This document shows positions 43,233 through 52,401 of a stretch of DNA of 64,000 nucleotides, in pieces. A program made the position numbers and the translations under genes. This DNA is from Methanorbis rubei (GTDB lineage: Archaea; Halobacteriota; Methanomicrobia; Methanomicrobiales; Methanocorpusculaceae), in the NCBI RefSeq assembly GCF_032714495.1, contig NZ_JAWDKB010000007.1, forward strand, positions 62,001 to 126,000. The letters are read 5' to 3'. Position 1 is the first letter of the stretch. Every line of letters starts with the position of its first letter. The notes under the pieces are model-generated. The model searched no databases and was not told the DNA's origin. It was given only the letters and a program-made list of their open reading frames with translations.

Positions 43233-43984
43233 AGGCCTGCAAACCTCCTGAGGTATTCGAGTTCGATGTCATGCAGGGTCCCTGGGACGATCAGGATATG
43301 CAGCGGGGTGCCGAAGTCAAAGTTCCGCATTTCGTCTGCGTCTCCTGCATGAACCGCCGGGTCTTCTGATCCGGCTCTGGCAACTCCTACATAGAGCGGA
43401 ATTTTTGCACCGGTTCGCGATGCCTGCTCTTCGAGAAGGTCAACCGCTTCGGAGATTTTCATGTACCGTTCTTTATCCTTCTGAATGTCCAGAAACACGA
43501 GGGTGTGAAGGTTGTGGGAGAGGTTTTCGGTGATGACCTCAATCGGCGTCATGGGAAACCATTTACCGTGCGGGAACGGGACCGATACCGATTTGCCGAA
43601 TCGGTAGTTTTGTAGGCCTGAGAGACCGCAGACCGCGGTGGTGATGGAGGCGCCGTGAATGATTCGCGTGGCAATTCCCCGCTCGGCAGCACGGATGCGG
43701 ATATCAGCATGAGTGGTTGCAACCATGGAGTCTCCTGCGGTGAGAAAGACCGCTTCGCCTGCGGCGGCTGCGTCAAGAATTGGTTCAGGATGAAGTTCGA
43801 CATCCTCGCGGTAGAGGGGCGTGATCTTTTTTCCGTAATACTCTTCCAGCCGCTCAAAGGTGGTGCCGGTTAAAACCGAGGTGTAGACTTCCAGAAATAC
43901 TGCGTCAGCCCTGTGGATTGCTTCCAGTCCCCGTACGGAGACGTCATATTCGTCGCAGAGTCCGAGTCCGATGAATGTCAGCAT
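43226..43984 (-). CDS. dph5: Diphthine synthase
   Basis: A 252-residue SAM methyltransferase of the tetrapyrrole-methylase fold that methylates the elongation factor 2 histidine in diphthamide synthesis. [36 protein letters not shown], the [23 protein letters not shown] segment (about 107-129) and [11 protein letters not shown] are diagnostic. Archaeal members do three methylations. Confidence 0.95.
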   Translation of the reverse strand: MLTFIGLGLCDEYDVSVRGLEAIHRADAVFLEVYTSVLTGTTFERLEEYYGKKITPLYREDVELHPEPILDAAAAGEAVFLTAGDSMVATTHADIRIRAAERGIATRIIHGASITTAVCGLSGLQNYRFGKSVSVPFPHGKWFPMTPIEVITENLSHNLHTLVFLDIQKDKERYMKISEAVDLLEEQASRTGAKIPLYVGVARAGSEDPAVHAGDADEMRNFDFGTPLHILIVPGTLHDIELEYLRRFAGLC

Positions 43985-44070
43985 TGCATATTTGTTGGGT
44001 TGCTGAAGTTATGAGGTATTCCTCTCCTGATGCTTTCTTCATTTGGCAGGGTGAGATTCTGAAACATAAT

Positions 44071-44137
44071 GAAACGCGAATAGCGCGAATCGCATGCCTT
44101 CGGCCTGCGATTCGCGTTATTCGTGTTCTTCGCGTTT
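44071..44137. repeat. Inverted-repeat element with CGCGAAT ends
   Basis: GAAACGCGAATAGCGCGAAT on the left matches ATTCGCGTTATTCGTGTTCT and TTCGCGTTT on the right. The centre is CGCATGCC-TTC-GGCCTGCG, one mismatch from a perfect hairpin with a three-base loop. It shares outer words with the element at 5183-5334 and the core with 14213 and 32796. It lies between dph5 and the convergent-end of feoB. Confidence 0.8.
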
Positions 44138-44150
44138 TATCTCTCCACTC

Positions 44151-46022
44151 TCACCCAATCAGAATCAGTTTCGCCAGAGCACCGACCCCGAGTCCGAGAC
44201 AGAGCGTAAAGACCGTGATCATCAGGGCACGGCGAGTGCCTATCTCCCGCATGAGGACTGCGATCGTTGAGATGCAGGGGATGAACAGGGCGCAGACCAG
44301 AGCAAAGATGTAGAGCTGGCTGCTGGAAAGAATGGAGGCCAGATCCGTTGTTCCTCCCATGACCGCCAGCGTCTCAAATGCCATCTCTTTGCGGAGAATA
44401 CCAAACATCAGTGCGGTGAACGCAAATCCCGGCAGTCCGAGGACTGCGGTTGAGAAGGGGTTGATGAACTGCTCAAACATCTGCACAAGGCCGTAATACT
44501 CAAACAGTCCGAGGAAGATACTGCTCACCAGTAAGAGCGGCATTGCGATGTAGATGAACTCGCGGACCCGCATCCATGATTTGCGGAGCACGTGCGAAGC
44601 GACCGGTTTTCGCAGCTGTGCCATCTCCAGAATCATGCCGAACTGCTCTCCGGGAGTGATTCTGGACAGAATGCATCCGACGATGAACACCAGGACAAAC
44701 ACAATGGCGTAAATTGAAAACGCCGCTCCAAACCCGATGAAGGAGGCAACAATTCCAGAGATGACCACGGTTCGCGCTGAGCACGGCAGCATGGTCACAA
44801 GGACGGACGCGATGAACTGCTCACGCTTTGTCGGTAGCAGACGTGTGCTCATGATTGCTGGAACACTGCATCCGAACGAGAGCACCATCGGAATAAGGCC
44901 CTGACCATGCAGACCGAGTTTGTGCATCGAGCGGTCGGCAAGAAATGCCGCACGCGTCAGGTATCCGGTATCCTCCAGCACGGAAATGAACAGATAGAAG
45001 AGAAAGACGTAGGGAAACGCAATGCCGAGACCTGACATGAGTGCGAGGATAACTGCGCCGCCAACGGTGTCTACGAGCGGATCCAGATTCAGCGCATGGA
45101 ATGGATCGGCGATGTAGGTTGTCATCAGCGTGACGATGATCTCTTCCAGAACGCCTCCGAGGGTGAAGACGATCAGCAGGATCGAGACCATAATGATAAT
45201 TAAAATCGGCAGTCCCGGAAATCCGCGGGTCAGCAGCTCGTCGAGGTCACGGCGTCTTCGCGGCGGAGCATCCTTTGTAACAGACGTTGCGATCTGTTTT
45301 GCGAGATTATGACGGTTTGCCGCAACTATCTGTTCCGGCGACATCATGTGCCGGCGTTCGATCTCTCCGGCAATGATGAGTGCATTTTCATGAATCTCCG
45401 GCGTGATCGTGTGGATATTGAGGTTTTCCAGTGCCCACAGTGCCTCAGGCTGGCTGACCCCGTAATATTTTTGCAGACTGTGAACCGCAGCCTCGATATG
45501 ATGATCATAAGGAATGGCAACTGACGGTGCAGGGACTTCGCCTTTCAGAACAGCTTTTGCAATCTCGTCGAGATTTTTTCCATTGGTTGCGACGGATGGG
45601 ATGACCGGCACGCCAAGTTTTTGCCCCAGAGATTCGGTATCGATAATTTTACCGGCGGCCTCAGCATCATCCATCATGTTGAGGATGACCAGCAGCGGTT
45701 TTTTCATCTCTGCTACCTGAAGCAGGAGATAGAGATTCCGCTCAAGATGTTTTGCGTCAAGGACGGCAATTAAGAGACTGATGTCTTCAGTGAGAAGGTA
45801 CTCGCGCACCATCTCCTCCTCGACCGAGTTGCCGGCGAGTGAGTAGATGCCGGGAAGATCAACGAGGTTGAACTCGGCGTCTTCGTAGTGGACGACTCCC
45901 TGCATAACGCCGACGGTCGTTCCCGGATAGTTGCTGACCTCAACGCCGAGACCGGTGAGATGGTTGAAGATGAGGGATTTTCCCACACTCGGGTTGCCGA
46001 TCAGCACAGCGCGTGGGATCAT
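44151..46022 (-). CDS. feoB: Ferrous iron transporter FeoB
   Basis: A 623-residue Fe(II) importer. The N-terminal G domain has GNPSVGKSLIF (G1), NYPGTT (switch I), DLPGIYSL (G3) and NMMD (G4). About eight membrane helices follow, with two gate motifs (for example SFGCSVPAIMSTR near 395). It is slightly shorter than the usual 650-750. The start ATG overlaps the preceding stop in ATGA. Part of an Fe-regulated operon with the DtxR-FeoA fusion. Confidence 0.93.
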   Translation of the reverse strand: MIPRAVLIGNPSVGKSLIFNHLTGLGVEVSNYPGTTVGVMQGVVHYEDAEFNLVDLPGIYSLAGNSVEEEMVREYLLTEDISLLIAVLDAKHLERNLYLLLQVAEMKKPLLVILNMMDDAEAAGKIIDTESLGQKLGVPVIPSVATNGKNLDEIAKAVLKGEVPAPSVAIPYDHHIEAAVHSLQKYYGVSQPEALWALENLNIHTITPEIHENALIIAGEIERRHMMSPEQIVAANRHNLAKQIATSVTKDAPPRRRRDLDELLTRGFPGLPILIIIMVSILLIVFTLGGVLEEIIVTLMTTYIADPFHALNLDPLVDTVGGAVILALMSGLGIAFPYVFLFYLFISVLEDTGYLTRAAFLADRSMHKLGLHGQGLIPMVLSFGCSVPAIMSTRLLPTKREQFIASVLVTMLPCSARTVVISGIVASFIGFGAAFSIYAIVFVLVFIVGCILSRITPGEQFGMILEMAQLRKPVASHVLRKSWMRVREFIYIAMPLLLVSSIFLGLFEYYGLVQMFEQFINPFSTAVLGLPGFAFTALMFGILRKEMAFETLAVMGGTTDLASILSSSQLYIFALVCALFIPCISTIAVLMREIGTRRALMITVFTLCLGLGVGALAKLILIG

Positions 46023-46672
46023 GGATTTTCGCACCGTTCTACCATGATGTTGGCGGATACTTCGGGGCTGAGTGCGATGTCGCAGCCTTTGACGGTGATG
46101 ACCACTGCGTTGTTGACGAGTTTTCTCCGGAGGGTGATAAGCTCGCCAGGAATTACGCCGAGATCAACAAGCCTGCTGTGTTTGGCAAAACAGCGGATCA
46201 TTGCCACGTGCAGGAGAGATCCCTCCGGGCATTCTGCGAGAGGAACAATCGGATTTTTCCGAGTGAGGTTGTTGTGGTTGGTGTACTCGGCGATTTTTGC
46301 CGGGGCTGCCGGTTCTGGTTTTCTCTGGTCAAGGAAGCTGTCGAGCCGCTCAATTGTTTCTGAGGAGATGTTGTGTTCAAGGATGCAGGCTTCACGGGAT
46401 GCTTCCTGCGGTTGTTTTCCCAGAACATCGGTCAGAAATGTTTCGAGGACCGCATGTTTGCGGGCGACCTGTGCTGCTTTTTCTGCTCCTTTCTCCGTGA
46501 GGCTGACTGATGTTTCGTTGAGATGTATGAGGTTTTGGTCGCGGAGGGTCTGCAGGGCTTTGGCGATCTCGGTTTTTGAGTAATTAGCTGGTTTCAGTGC
46601 CTGAAGCTGCACTTCCTTCTGGTTGGTATTGAGTATTTCTTCAAGAATGTCTTCAGAGAGTACCGAGGTCAT
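46019..46672 (-). CDS. DtxR-type metal-dependent regulator fused to FeoA domain
   Basis: A 217-residue fusion. Residues 1-65 are a winged HTH (YSKTEIAKALQTLRDQNLIH). Residues 65-115 carry the metal-binding dimerisation domain (RKHAVLETFLTDVLG and REACILEHNISSETIERL). Residues 140-217 are an SH3-like FeoA domain (VPLAECPEGSLLHVA to VERCEN). It probably senses Fe(II) and represses its own operon while supplying the FeoA function. Start is the ATG at 46672. Confidence 0.87.
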   Translation of the reverse strand: MTSVLSEDILEEILNTNQKEVQLQALKPANYSKTEIAKALQTLRDQNLIHLNETSVSLTEKGAEKAAQVARKHAVLETFLTDVLGKQPQEASREACILEHNISSETIERLDSFLDQRKPEPAAPAKIAEYTNHNNLTRKNPIVPLAECPEGSLLHVAMIRCFAKHSRLVDLGVIPGELITLRRKLVNNAVVITVKGCDIALSPEVSANIMVERCENP

Positions 46673-46734
46673 GGTGTGCGTCCTTCGCAAAATTATCTCT
46701 TATGTTGTCTGTTGTGACGGGTTATGTAGATATC

Positions 46735-47421
46735 TCAGCGTCTGTGGTAGAGTTTTTCGAAGAGGGATTTTGGATGTTCGGTTTCTTTGCACCGTTCATG
46801 ATACCGGCAGGAGAGGCAGCTCCTGCCGCGTAGAGGTTGTGGAATTTTTCCCTGAAAAATAGTTTCGGCTGTTCTGAGTGCGGCAAGAAATGCCCGCCGG
46901 TCCGAAGGCGTTGCTGGCCCCTGGTGGCGGACTGTTCCTGATCCGAGGTACTCAACCGTTCCAATAAACGGTCTATCATACTCCTCTTCAAGGCAGAGTG
47001 CGTAGGCGGTTACCCGCAGCCGGTCGTTTGCATAGATGCCGGTTGTTGGTGCTTCACTGCTTTTTACGACAGCAAAACCGTCATCAAAAAGTCGGTCAAC
47101 GCGGCCGGTGATTCCGTATTTTTTCGAGGAAACAATAACATCAGCCCGCAACGCGGTTTGCCAGTCAGTTTTTTCGCAGGCTTCAATCATTGAGAACAGC
47201 TGACTGTACTCAGCGTCCCCTGCGTCCGGTCGGACCGTTTTCAGTTCATCCCAGATCTCTTCGAGGATTAACTGACCTCCGAGGTGTGCTGCGATCTGTT
47301 TTGCAATGCTGTAGCTGTGCGGTTCAATGAATTCGGCGGGGTCGGATCTGGCAAGGTAGAGCTGAAGCGGGCACACACTGCATCTGACCAGCTCGCTTAC
47401 CGTGATTTGCGGTGCGGTCAT
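46735..47421 (-). CDS. Cas4/Dna2-like Fe-S nuclease domain protein
   Basis: A 228-residue PD-(D/E)XK protein. A CSVCPLQLYL segment near residue 14 holds the first Fe-S cysteine, GRVDRLFD (near 105) the Asp and AVVKSS (near 115) the Lys of the core, and CLSCRYHERC (near 203-212) the C-terminal cysteines. That order matches Cas4/Dna2-type nucleases. No CRISPR array or cas gene is nearby, so a repair role is more likely. Start is the ATG at 47421. Confidence 0.75.
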   Translation of the reverse strand: MTAPQITVSELVRCSVCPLQLYLARSDPAEFIEPHSYSIAKQIAAHLGGQLILEEIWDELKTVRPDAGDAEYSQLFSMIEACEKTDWQTALRADVIVSSKKYGITGRVDRLFDDGFAVVKSSEAPTTGIYANDRLRVTAYALCLEEEYDRPFIGTVEYLGSGTVRHQGPATPSDRRAFLAALRTAETIFQGKIPQPLRGRSCLSCRYHERCKETEHPKSLFEKLYHRR

Positions 47422-47467
47422 ACCCAAGTCTATAAGATGACATCGATTCCTATAGTATTATAGTTTT

Positions 47468-47764
47468 ATGACGGGCAATGAGATAAATGTCCAGATTCCC
47501 CAGAATCTTGATCCGGTTTACAGCAATATGATTCAGATTGCGTTCAAAGATGATGAGTTTACGATGATGTTTCTTCACCAGATTCCAGCGGTGAATCAGG
47601 CAAAGGCAAAGGCGATTGTGTCCATCAGTCCGGGACACGCAAAGAAGCTGCTGATGGCTCTTCAGAAAAGTGTGAATGATTATGAGGAGAAGTTCGGATC
47701 AATTGCACCCGCAACTCCTCAGGACCCAGCTTCAGACGGTTTTACTCTGCGCGGATACTCGTAA
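47468..47764 (+). CDS. DUF3467 family protein
   Basis: A 98-residue protein with the family pattern PVYSNMIQIAFKDDEFTMMF and the SISPGHAKKLLMALQKSVNDYE helix. DUF3467 proteins occur in bacteria and archaea; their function is unknown. It is divergent from the Cas4-like gene with only about 45 bp between starts. Confidence 0.82.
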   Translation: MTGNEINVQIPQNLDPVYSNMIQIAFKDDEFTMMFLHQIPAVNQAKAKAIVSISPGHAKKLLMALQKSVNDYEEKFGSIAPATPQDPASDGFTLRGYS

Positions 47765-47802
47765 GACCGGTCTCGCTCTGCCTCTCATTTAAGAGAAGCA
47801 GA

Positions 47803-47817
47803 TAACTTATTTATTGT
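47803..47817 (+). promoter_or_regulatory. TATA-like box for tRNA-Thr
   Basis: TAACTTATTTATTG is centred about 40 bp before the tRNA 5' end. That fits an archaeal box A with a leader of about 12-15 bp. Evidence is composition and distance only. Confidence 0.4.
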
Positions 47818-47850
47818 TTTACACTCAATTTGTTAAAGCACATTCTCTGT

Positions 47851-47922
47851 GCCGTTGTGGCTTAGCGGTATAGCGGCTGATTCGTAATCAGCAGGTCGAG
47901 GGTTCAAGTCCCTCCAACGGCT
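47851..47922 (+). tRNA. tRNA-Thr (anticodon CGU)
   Basis: A 72-nt cloverleaf. The acceptor GCCGTTG pairs with CAACGGC, discriminator U. The anticodon stem GCTGA/TCAGC holds loop TTCGTAA, giving CGU (Thr, ACG codons). The T arm is GAGGG-TTCAAGT-CCCTC. No CCA or intron. Confidence 0.95.
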
Positions 47923-47999
47923 CTTCTTTTACAGTGTTTTATTCATCTGACTCAGCCGGAAACCAACGGTTTATCCTTTCTCTCCCCCAACAGAGAAAC

Positions 48000-48464
48000 A
48001 TGTCACTTGGCGTAAACGATACGATCCCTCCCTTCTGCATTCAGGACTCCTTAGAGAACAAGGTCTGCCTTCCTGACGGGTCTGCACTCACCGTCCTCTA
48101 TTTTTATCCCAAAGACAACACCTCAGGCTGCACTCTTGAAGCAAAAGAGTTCTCAGACCTTCTGCCGAAATTTACCGCACTCGGCGTCAAAGTTTACGGC
48201 ATCAGTCAGGACAGCGTGAAAAGTCATCAGAAGTTCATCGAAAAGCAGGAGCTTACCGTGCCCCTCCTTTCTGACCCTGATCATGCTGCCATCGAAGGAC
48301 TCGGCGTCTGGATTTCCAAAAAACTCTATGGCCGCGAGTACATGGGCGTTGACCGGAGCACGTTTATCATCGACGGGTCGGGAAAAATTCTTGCCGCATG
48401 GAACAAAGTCAAAGCCCGCGGTCATGCAGCAGAGGTTTTGAAAAAAGTGCAGGAACTGAACTGA
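48000..48464 (+). CDS. Peroxiredoxin of the BCP/PrxQ type
   Basis: A 154-residue thioredoxin-fold peroxidase. The peroxidatic Cys is in YPKDNTSGCTLEAKEF near residue 44. The nearby second Cys of typical PrxQ, five residues on, is absent, so it should act as a one-Cys enzyme or with a distant partner. GYG-type SQDSVKSHQKFIEKQ and the C-terminal RSTFIIDGSGKI are conserved. It may protect a strict anaerobe from peroxides. Confidence 0.93.
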   Translation: MSLGVNDTIPPFCIQDSLENKVCLPDGSALTVLYFYPKDNTSGCTLEAKEFSDLLPKFTALGVKVYGISQDSVKSHQKFIEKQELTVPLLSDPDHAAIEGLGVWISKKLYGREYMGVDRSTFIIDGSGKILAAWNKVKARGHAAEVLKKVQELN

Positions 48465-48469
48465 TATTT

Positions 48470-48967
48470 TCAGTTCAGCATCCAGATAACTACTGTGAGA
48501 TAAGTGGCAAACGTCACCCATGCCAGATACGGGATCAGTAGATATGCGGCGAACGGTCTGATTTTGTAGAAGAGCCACATCGTTGCTGCAATCAGTATCC
48601 AGAGGACAACGATCTCTGCCGCTGCTGCACCAAGAAGATGCCAGCCAAAAAACAGGTATGACCACAAAACATTCAGAACAAGCTGTACCAGAAACACTAC
48701 AGTCGCAATCTGCACATCCCGCCGTTTCATTCCTTCTGCAAGAACAAATGCCAGGGCAATTCCCATCAGGAAGTACAAAACCGTCCAGACCGGACCGAAC
48801 AGATAGTTCGGGGGCTGCCATTCGGGCTTTATCAGCTCGGTCATAAACCATGACCCGTCTCCGGTAACGGTCACGAGCGACCCGATCACTGCCGCCGCAA
48901 ACGACAGAACAACCGCTCCAAATACTAACGGAAGCGAAGGCATTCGATACTTGACATTCATACTCAT
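48470..48967 (-). CDS. TspO/MBR family membrane protein
   Basis: A 165-residue tryptophan-rich sensory protein with five membrane helices. The conserved W-PP-(N)-FGPVW(T)-Y core appears as KPEWQPPNYLFGPVWTVLYF near residue 45-65, followed by NVLWSYLFFGWH. TspO proteins bind tetrapyrroles and act in stress responses; ligand here is unknown. I used the ATG at 48967; 48961 is also possible. Confidence 0.9.
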   Translation of the reverse strand: MSMNVKYRMPSLPLVFGAVVLSFAAAVIGSLVTVTGDGSWFMTELIKPEWQPPNYLFGPVWTVLYFLMGIALAFVLAEGMKRRDVQIATVVFLVQLVLNVLWSYLFFGWHLLGAAAAEIVVLWILIAATMWLFYKIRPFAAYLLIPYLAWVTFATYLTVVIWMLN

Positions 48968-49145
48968 CTCATATGCGCCTGATGGATAAATGACAGGGGA
49001 TATTACCAAAAATTCCGTGCCTCATCAACCATTACAAGTACAAAAGATACATCTGCCTGCGTGACCTACACATATCTCAAAGATACCGGCAGAAAAAATA
49101 CCAGCTAAGGATTCTGCCGAAAAATACTTCAGGTGAATTTAAAAA

Positions 49146-50318
49146 ATGCTTCTTCTTGCCCTTGCCGGAAAACCAAACTGCGGGAAATCGACCTTCTTCA
49201 AGTCGCTCACCCTTGCAAATGTAGAGATTGCCAACTATCCTTTCACCACGATTGATGCAAACAAAGGCGTTGCCTACGTGCGTTCCCCCTGCCCCTGCAA
49301 AGAGCTCGGTCTTGACAACTGCACCTCCTGCGTTGACGGTGTCCGGTTTATTCCGGTCGAACTCCTTGACGTTGCAGGGCTTGTTCCCGATGCCCACCTT
49401 GGCCGTGGTCTCGGCAACCAGTTCCTTGACAACCTCCGTGAGGCCGACGGCATCATTCAGGTCGTTGACGCCTCAGGCAGTACTGATGCTGAAGGAAACC
49501 CGGTTGACATCGGAACACGCGACCCGCGAGAGGATGTCGCGTTCCTGAAGTACGAGTTTGCCATGTGGATGGCAGGTATCGTTGACAAGCATCTCGCAAA
49601 ACTTGTCCGGCAGGCACAGGGCAAAGACCAGGTTTTAATCGACCTTCTTGCAGGAGCACTTGCCGGTCTTCGCATCAATGCAATCCAGATCCGTGAAGCG
49701 GTTGACGAAACCGGCATCAACCTTGCAAAGGCATCGCCTGAGGACATTGAAAAGATGTGCGAAGTCCTTCTCTATGTTTCTAAGCCCATGATTCTTGCCG
49801 CAAACAAGGCAGATCAGGCACCTGAAGCAAACCTTGCTTCTCTGGCAGAGCTTGGTGCTGTTCCGACCATTGCCGCAGGAGAGCTTGCGCTCAAGTCTGC
49901 CGCGCAGGCAAAACTTCTCCGCTATCTCCCGGGCGACAAAACCTTTGCCCCAATCGAAGGTGCAAAACTTTCCGCAAATCAGGTGAAGGCACTCACCATG
50001 ATTGCGGAGAACATGAAAAAGCTCGGCAGTACCGGAGTTCAGGAAACACTCAACAAACTTGTCTTCGATGAGATCGGCATGATTGTCGTCTATCCTGTGG
50101 AAGATGACGGCAAATGCTGCAATGCAAAAGGCGTCGTACTGCCCGACGCGTTCCTGATGCCGAAAGGATCCACGCCCAAAGACCTTGCATACAAAGTCCA
50201 CACCGACATCGGCAACGGCTTCCTGTATGCGGTCGATGCCCGCACCAAAATGCGGATTAAAGACAGTACCGAACTCAAGACTGGTGATGTTATCCGGATC
50301 GTCAGCACGGCAAAATAA
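49146..50318 (+). CDS. Ygr210/YchF-like Obg GTPase with TGS domain
   Basis: A 390-residue translation-linked P-loop NTPase. Walker A is GKPNCGKST at residues 8-16 and G3 is [17 protein letters not shown] short Cys-rich insertion [15 protein letters not shown] (about 55-70) lies in the switch region. G4 is [10 protein letters not shown] (near 220), a true NKxD, so GTP is expected, unlike bacterial YchF. The C-terminal TGS domain begins [17 protein letters not shown]. This profile fits the archaeal/fungal Ygr210 branch. Confidence 0.88.
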   Translation: MLLLALAGKPNCGKSTFFKSLTLANVEIANYPFTTIDANKGVAYVRSPCPCKELGLDNCTSCVDGVRFIPVELLDVAGLVPDAHLGRGLGNQFLDNLREADGIIQVVDASGSTDAEGNPVDIGTRDPREDVAFLKYEFAMWMAGIVDKHLAKLVRQAQGKDQVLIDLLAGALAGLRINAIQIREAVDETGINLAKASPEDIEKMCEVLLYVSKPMILAANKADQAPEANLASLAELGAVPTIAAGELALKSAAQAKLLRYLPGDKTFAPIEGAKLSANQVKALTMIAENMKKLGSTGVQETLNKLVFDEIGMIVVYPVEDDGKCCNAKGVVLPDAFLMPKGSTPKDLAYKVHTDIGNGFLYAVDARTKMRIKDSTELKTGDVIRIVSTAK

Positions 50319-50359
50319 GGTAACTTATATTATCTTTTAGATGCAAAGGTAGTGTAACT

Positions 50360-50677
50360 ATGGGCAGTGAGGTGTATCAGGCACAGGTGCTTCGGGCATT
50401 CTTCGATACCATTACCGGTACCGACAGGAATCTCACCCGCATTTACATGTGCGTCATGTCGCTTGCCAAACTCAGAGGAGAAAGCCCTGAAAAGATGCGC
50501 TTTTTGATGGAGCAGATGCGTGCAAGCAAAGAAAAGCGTGAACTCTCCATCGACATTCTGGATTATATGGCAGAATCCGCGAACTCTCTTGAAGTGTGGG
50601 CAGGCCAGTCCGCATTCGGTATCACGACACCGGTCAAGTCCGAGGATTTCGGCGGAATCTCAATGGATTCCTTCTAA
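50360..50677 (+). CDS. Uncharacterised small helical protein
   Basis: A 105-residue protein, mostly helical (for example AFFDTITGTDRNLTRIYM and the SPEKMRFLMEQMRASKEKRE segment), with a Gly/Ser tail ending GGISMDSF. No cysteines outside one Cys in the first helix, and no membrane segment. It follows the GTPase by 41 bp but has its own leader. Family not recognised. Confidence 0.7.
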   Translation: MGSEVYQAQVLRAFFDTITGTDRNLTRIYMCVMSLAKLRGESPEKMRFLMEQMRASKEKRELSIDILDYMAESANSLEVWAGQSAFGITTPVKSEDFGGISMDSF

Positions 50678-50680
50678 ACA

Positions 50681-50688
50681 CTTTTTTT
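50681..50688 (+). terminator. T-run terminator
   Basis: An eight-base T-rich run directly follows the stop of the small helical protein gene and precedes the symporter promoter region. Confidence 0.4.
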
Positions 50689-50751
50689 CGCCGTATTTGA
50701 AAGAAATACAAATACTACGTATTTATGTCACAATAAGAAAATATTTATTAG

Positions 50752-52212
50752 ATGAGTTTTTTGGAGGTGCTCAATGACACCGTCACTACGGTTAACGGTG
50801 TCATAAATACCTACGCTTGGTATCTTGCGTTTGTATTCCTGATCGGTATCGGTCTGTATTTCACCATTAAATCCAATGGTGTGCAGCTGAACCGTCTTGG
50901 TGAGGCGTGCAGACTCGCCTTTACTGGTATTCGAGAAAAAAGAAGTAAACAGACCATCTCTTCCTTCCAGGCATTCTGTGTCAGTATGGGTGCCCGTATT
51001 GGTGTCGGTAACATCGCTGGTGTGGCGGTTGCTATCGTATCCGGAGGTCCGGGAGCAGTGTTCTGGATGTGGGTCTTTGCCTTTATCGGTGCTGCAACCA
51101 GTTTCGTTGAGTGTACGATCGGTCAGATCTATAAAGAGAAGAAAGAGGACGGATTCTATCACGGAGGTCCGGCATACTATATCAAACACGGTCTGGGCAA
51201 GCCGAAGTTCGCTGCCTTCATCGCAGTTTTAATTATCTTCACCTATGGTCTGATGTTTATCGGAGTACAGGCCAACACGGCAACCATTGCATTTTCCAAT
51301 GCATTTGGCACTGACCAGCTTGTCTTTGCAGTCATTATGACTGTTCTTGCAGCAGTCATCATCTTCGGTGGTATCAAGCGTGTTGCTAAGGCATCTGTGT
51401 GGATGGTGCCGGCAATGGCAATGCTGTGGATGATCCTCTGTGCAGTGATTGTTCTCGTGAACTTTACCCAGGTATCCCTTGTTATTGAGACCATCTTCTC
51501 CTACGCCTTTGGTGTACAGGCATTCGTGGGCGGAGGAATTGGTGCTGCTATCATGTGGGGTCTGAAGCGTGGTGTCTTCTCCAACGAGGCTGGTATCGGT
51601 TCGATTCCAAACGTTTCCTCCTCGGCACATGTGAAGCACCCGGTCAAGCAAGGTCTTATCCAGTCAGTTGGTGTGTTAATTGACACACTGGTCGTCTGTT
51701 CTGCAACTGCATTTGTAGTTCTTATCTACACCAACGTTGCCTACCCTGACTATGCAAACATCCCGACAAGCGGCGCAGTCCTCGTGCAGGAAGCAATGAG
51801 CTCTACGTTCCTCGGAGAAGCAGGTCCGTATGTGATTGCTCTCTTTATGCTGGTCTTTGCATTCAGCAGTCTTATCAGCTACTACTCGATGAGTGAGGCA
51901 AACGCGAAGTTCATTACCCAGCGCAAGGAAGCAATCGTTATCCTGCGTGTGGCAATCGTCGCCATGGTGTTTGTTGCATCCATGATGTCGATGGGCCTTG
52001 CATGGGATATGGCAGACACGTTCCAGGCACTGATGGGTATCTTCAACATGGGAGTGCTGCTCCTGCTCAGCAAGTATGCCTTTGAGGCACTCAAAGACTA
52101 CTTTGATCAAAAGGCAAACGGTGTTGAGGAACCGATCTTCACGCCTGAGAGTATTTCCAACAGCAAGGGTGTGACCTGCTGGCCGGATACCGGCGAAGAG
52201 GATATGATCTAA
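50752..52212 (+). CDS. Alanine/glycine:cation symporter (AgcS family)
   Basis: A 486-residue Na+ (or H+)-coupled amino-acid carrier with about 11 membrane helices. Diagnostic segments are SSFQAFCVSMGARIGVGNIA (near 68-90), GPGAVFWMWVFAFIGAATSF, and GLKRGVFSNEAGIGSIPNVS (near 266-287). In methanogens such carriers import alanine as a nitrogen or compatible solute source. It stands alone. Confidence 0.95.
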   Translation: MSFLEVLNDTVTTVNGVINTYAWYLAFVFLIGIGLYFTIKSNGVQLNRLGEACRLAFTGIREKRSKQTISSFQAFCVSMGARIGVGNIAGVAVAIVSGGPGAVFWMWVFAFIGAATSFVECTIGQIYKEKKEDGFYHGGPAYYIKHGLGKPKFAAFIAVLIIFTYGLMFIGVQANTATIAFSNAFGTDQLVFAVIMTVLAAVIIFGGIKRVAKASVWMVPAMAMLWMILCAVIVLVNFTQVSLVIETIFSYAFGVQAFVGGGIGAAIMWGLKRGVFSNEAGIGSIPNVSSSAHVKHPVKQGLIQSVGVLIDTLVVCSATAFVVLIYTNVAYPDYANIPTSGAVLVQEAMSSTFLGEAGPYVIALFMLVFAFSSLISYYSMSEANAKFITQRKEAIVILRVAIVAMVFVASMMSMGLAWDMADTFQALMGIFNMGVLLLLSKYAFEALKDYFDQKANGVEEPIFTPESISNSKGVTCWPDTGEEDMI

Positions 52213-52231
52213 ACTCTGATCCCTTCCAAAT

Positions 52232-52240
52232 CTTTTTTTT
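52232..52240 (+). terminator. T-run terminator after the symporter
   Basis: A run of nine T about 20 bp after the stop is a likely terminator before the metallo-beta-lactamase gene. Confidence 0.45.
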
Positions 52241-52401
52241 ATTCGTGATTTTGTGTCGTAATTCGTTTATTGGTAGACATCATTTTTCATTGCTCGCAGC
52301 TCTCGTCTCACAGTGATGTTTCCAGTGGACGACTCAGAAATACCAATGTCCTGCCTCCCCGTCCTGCAGATTCTTCTTTGAGAAGCACCAATGAGTATAC
52401 A

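Noticed and set aside
46735-47421. Cas4 as part of a CRISPR-Cas system
   Set aside because: No repeats, cas1/cas2 or other cas genes in the window. Neighbours are iron transport and a DUF3467 gene.
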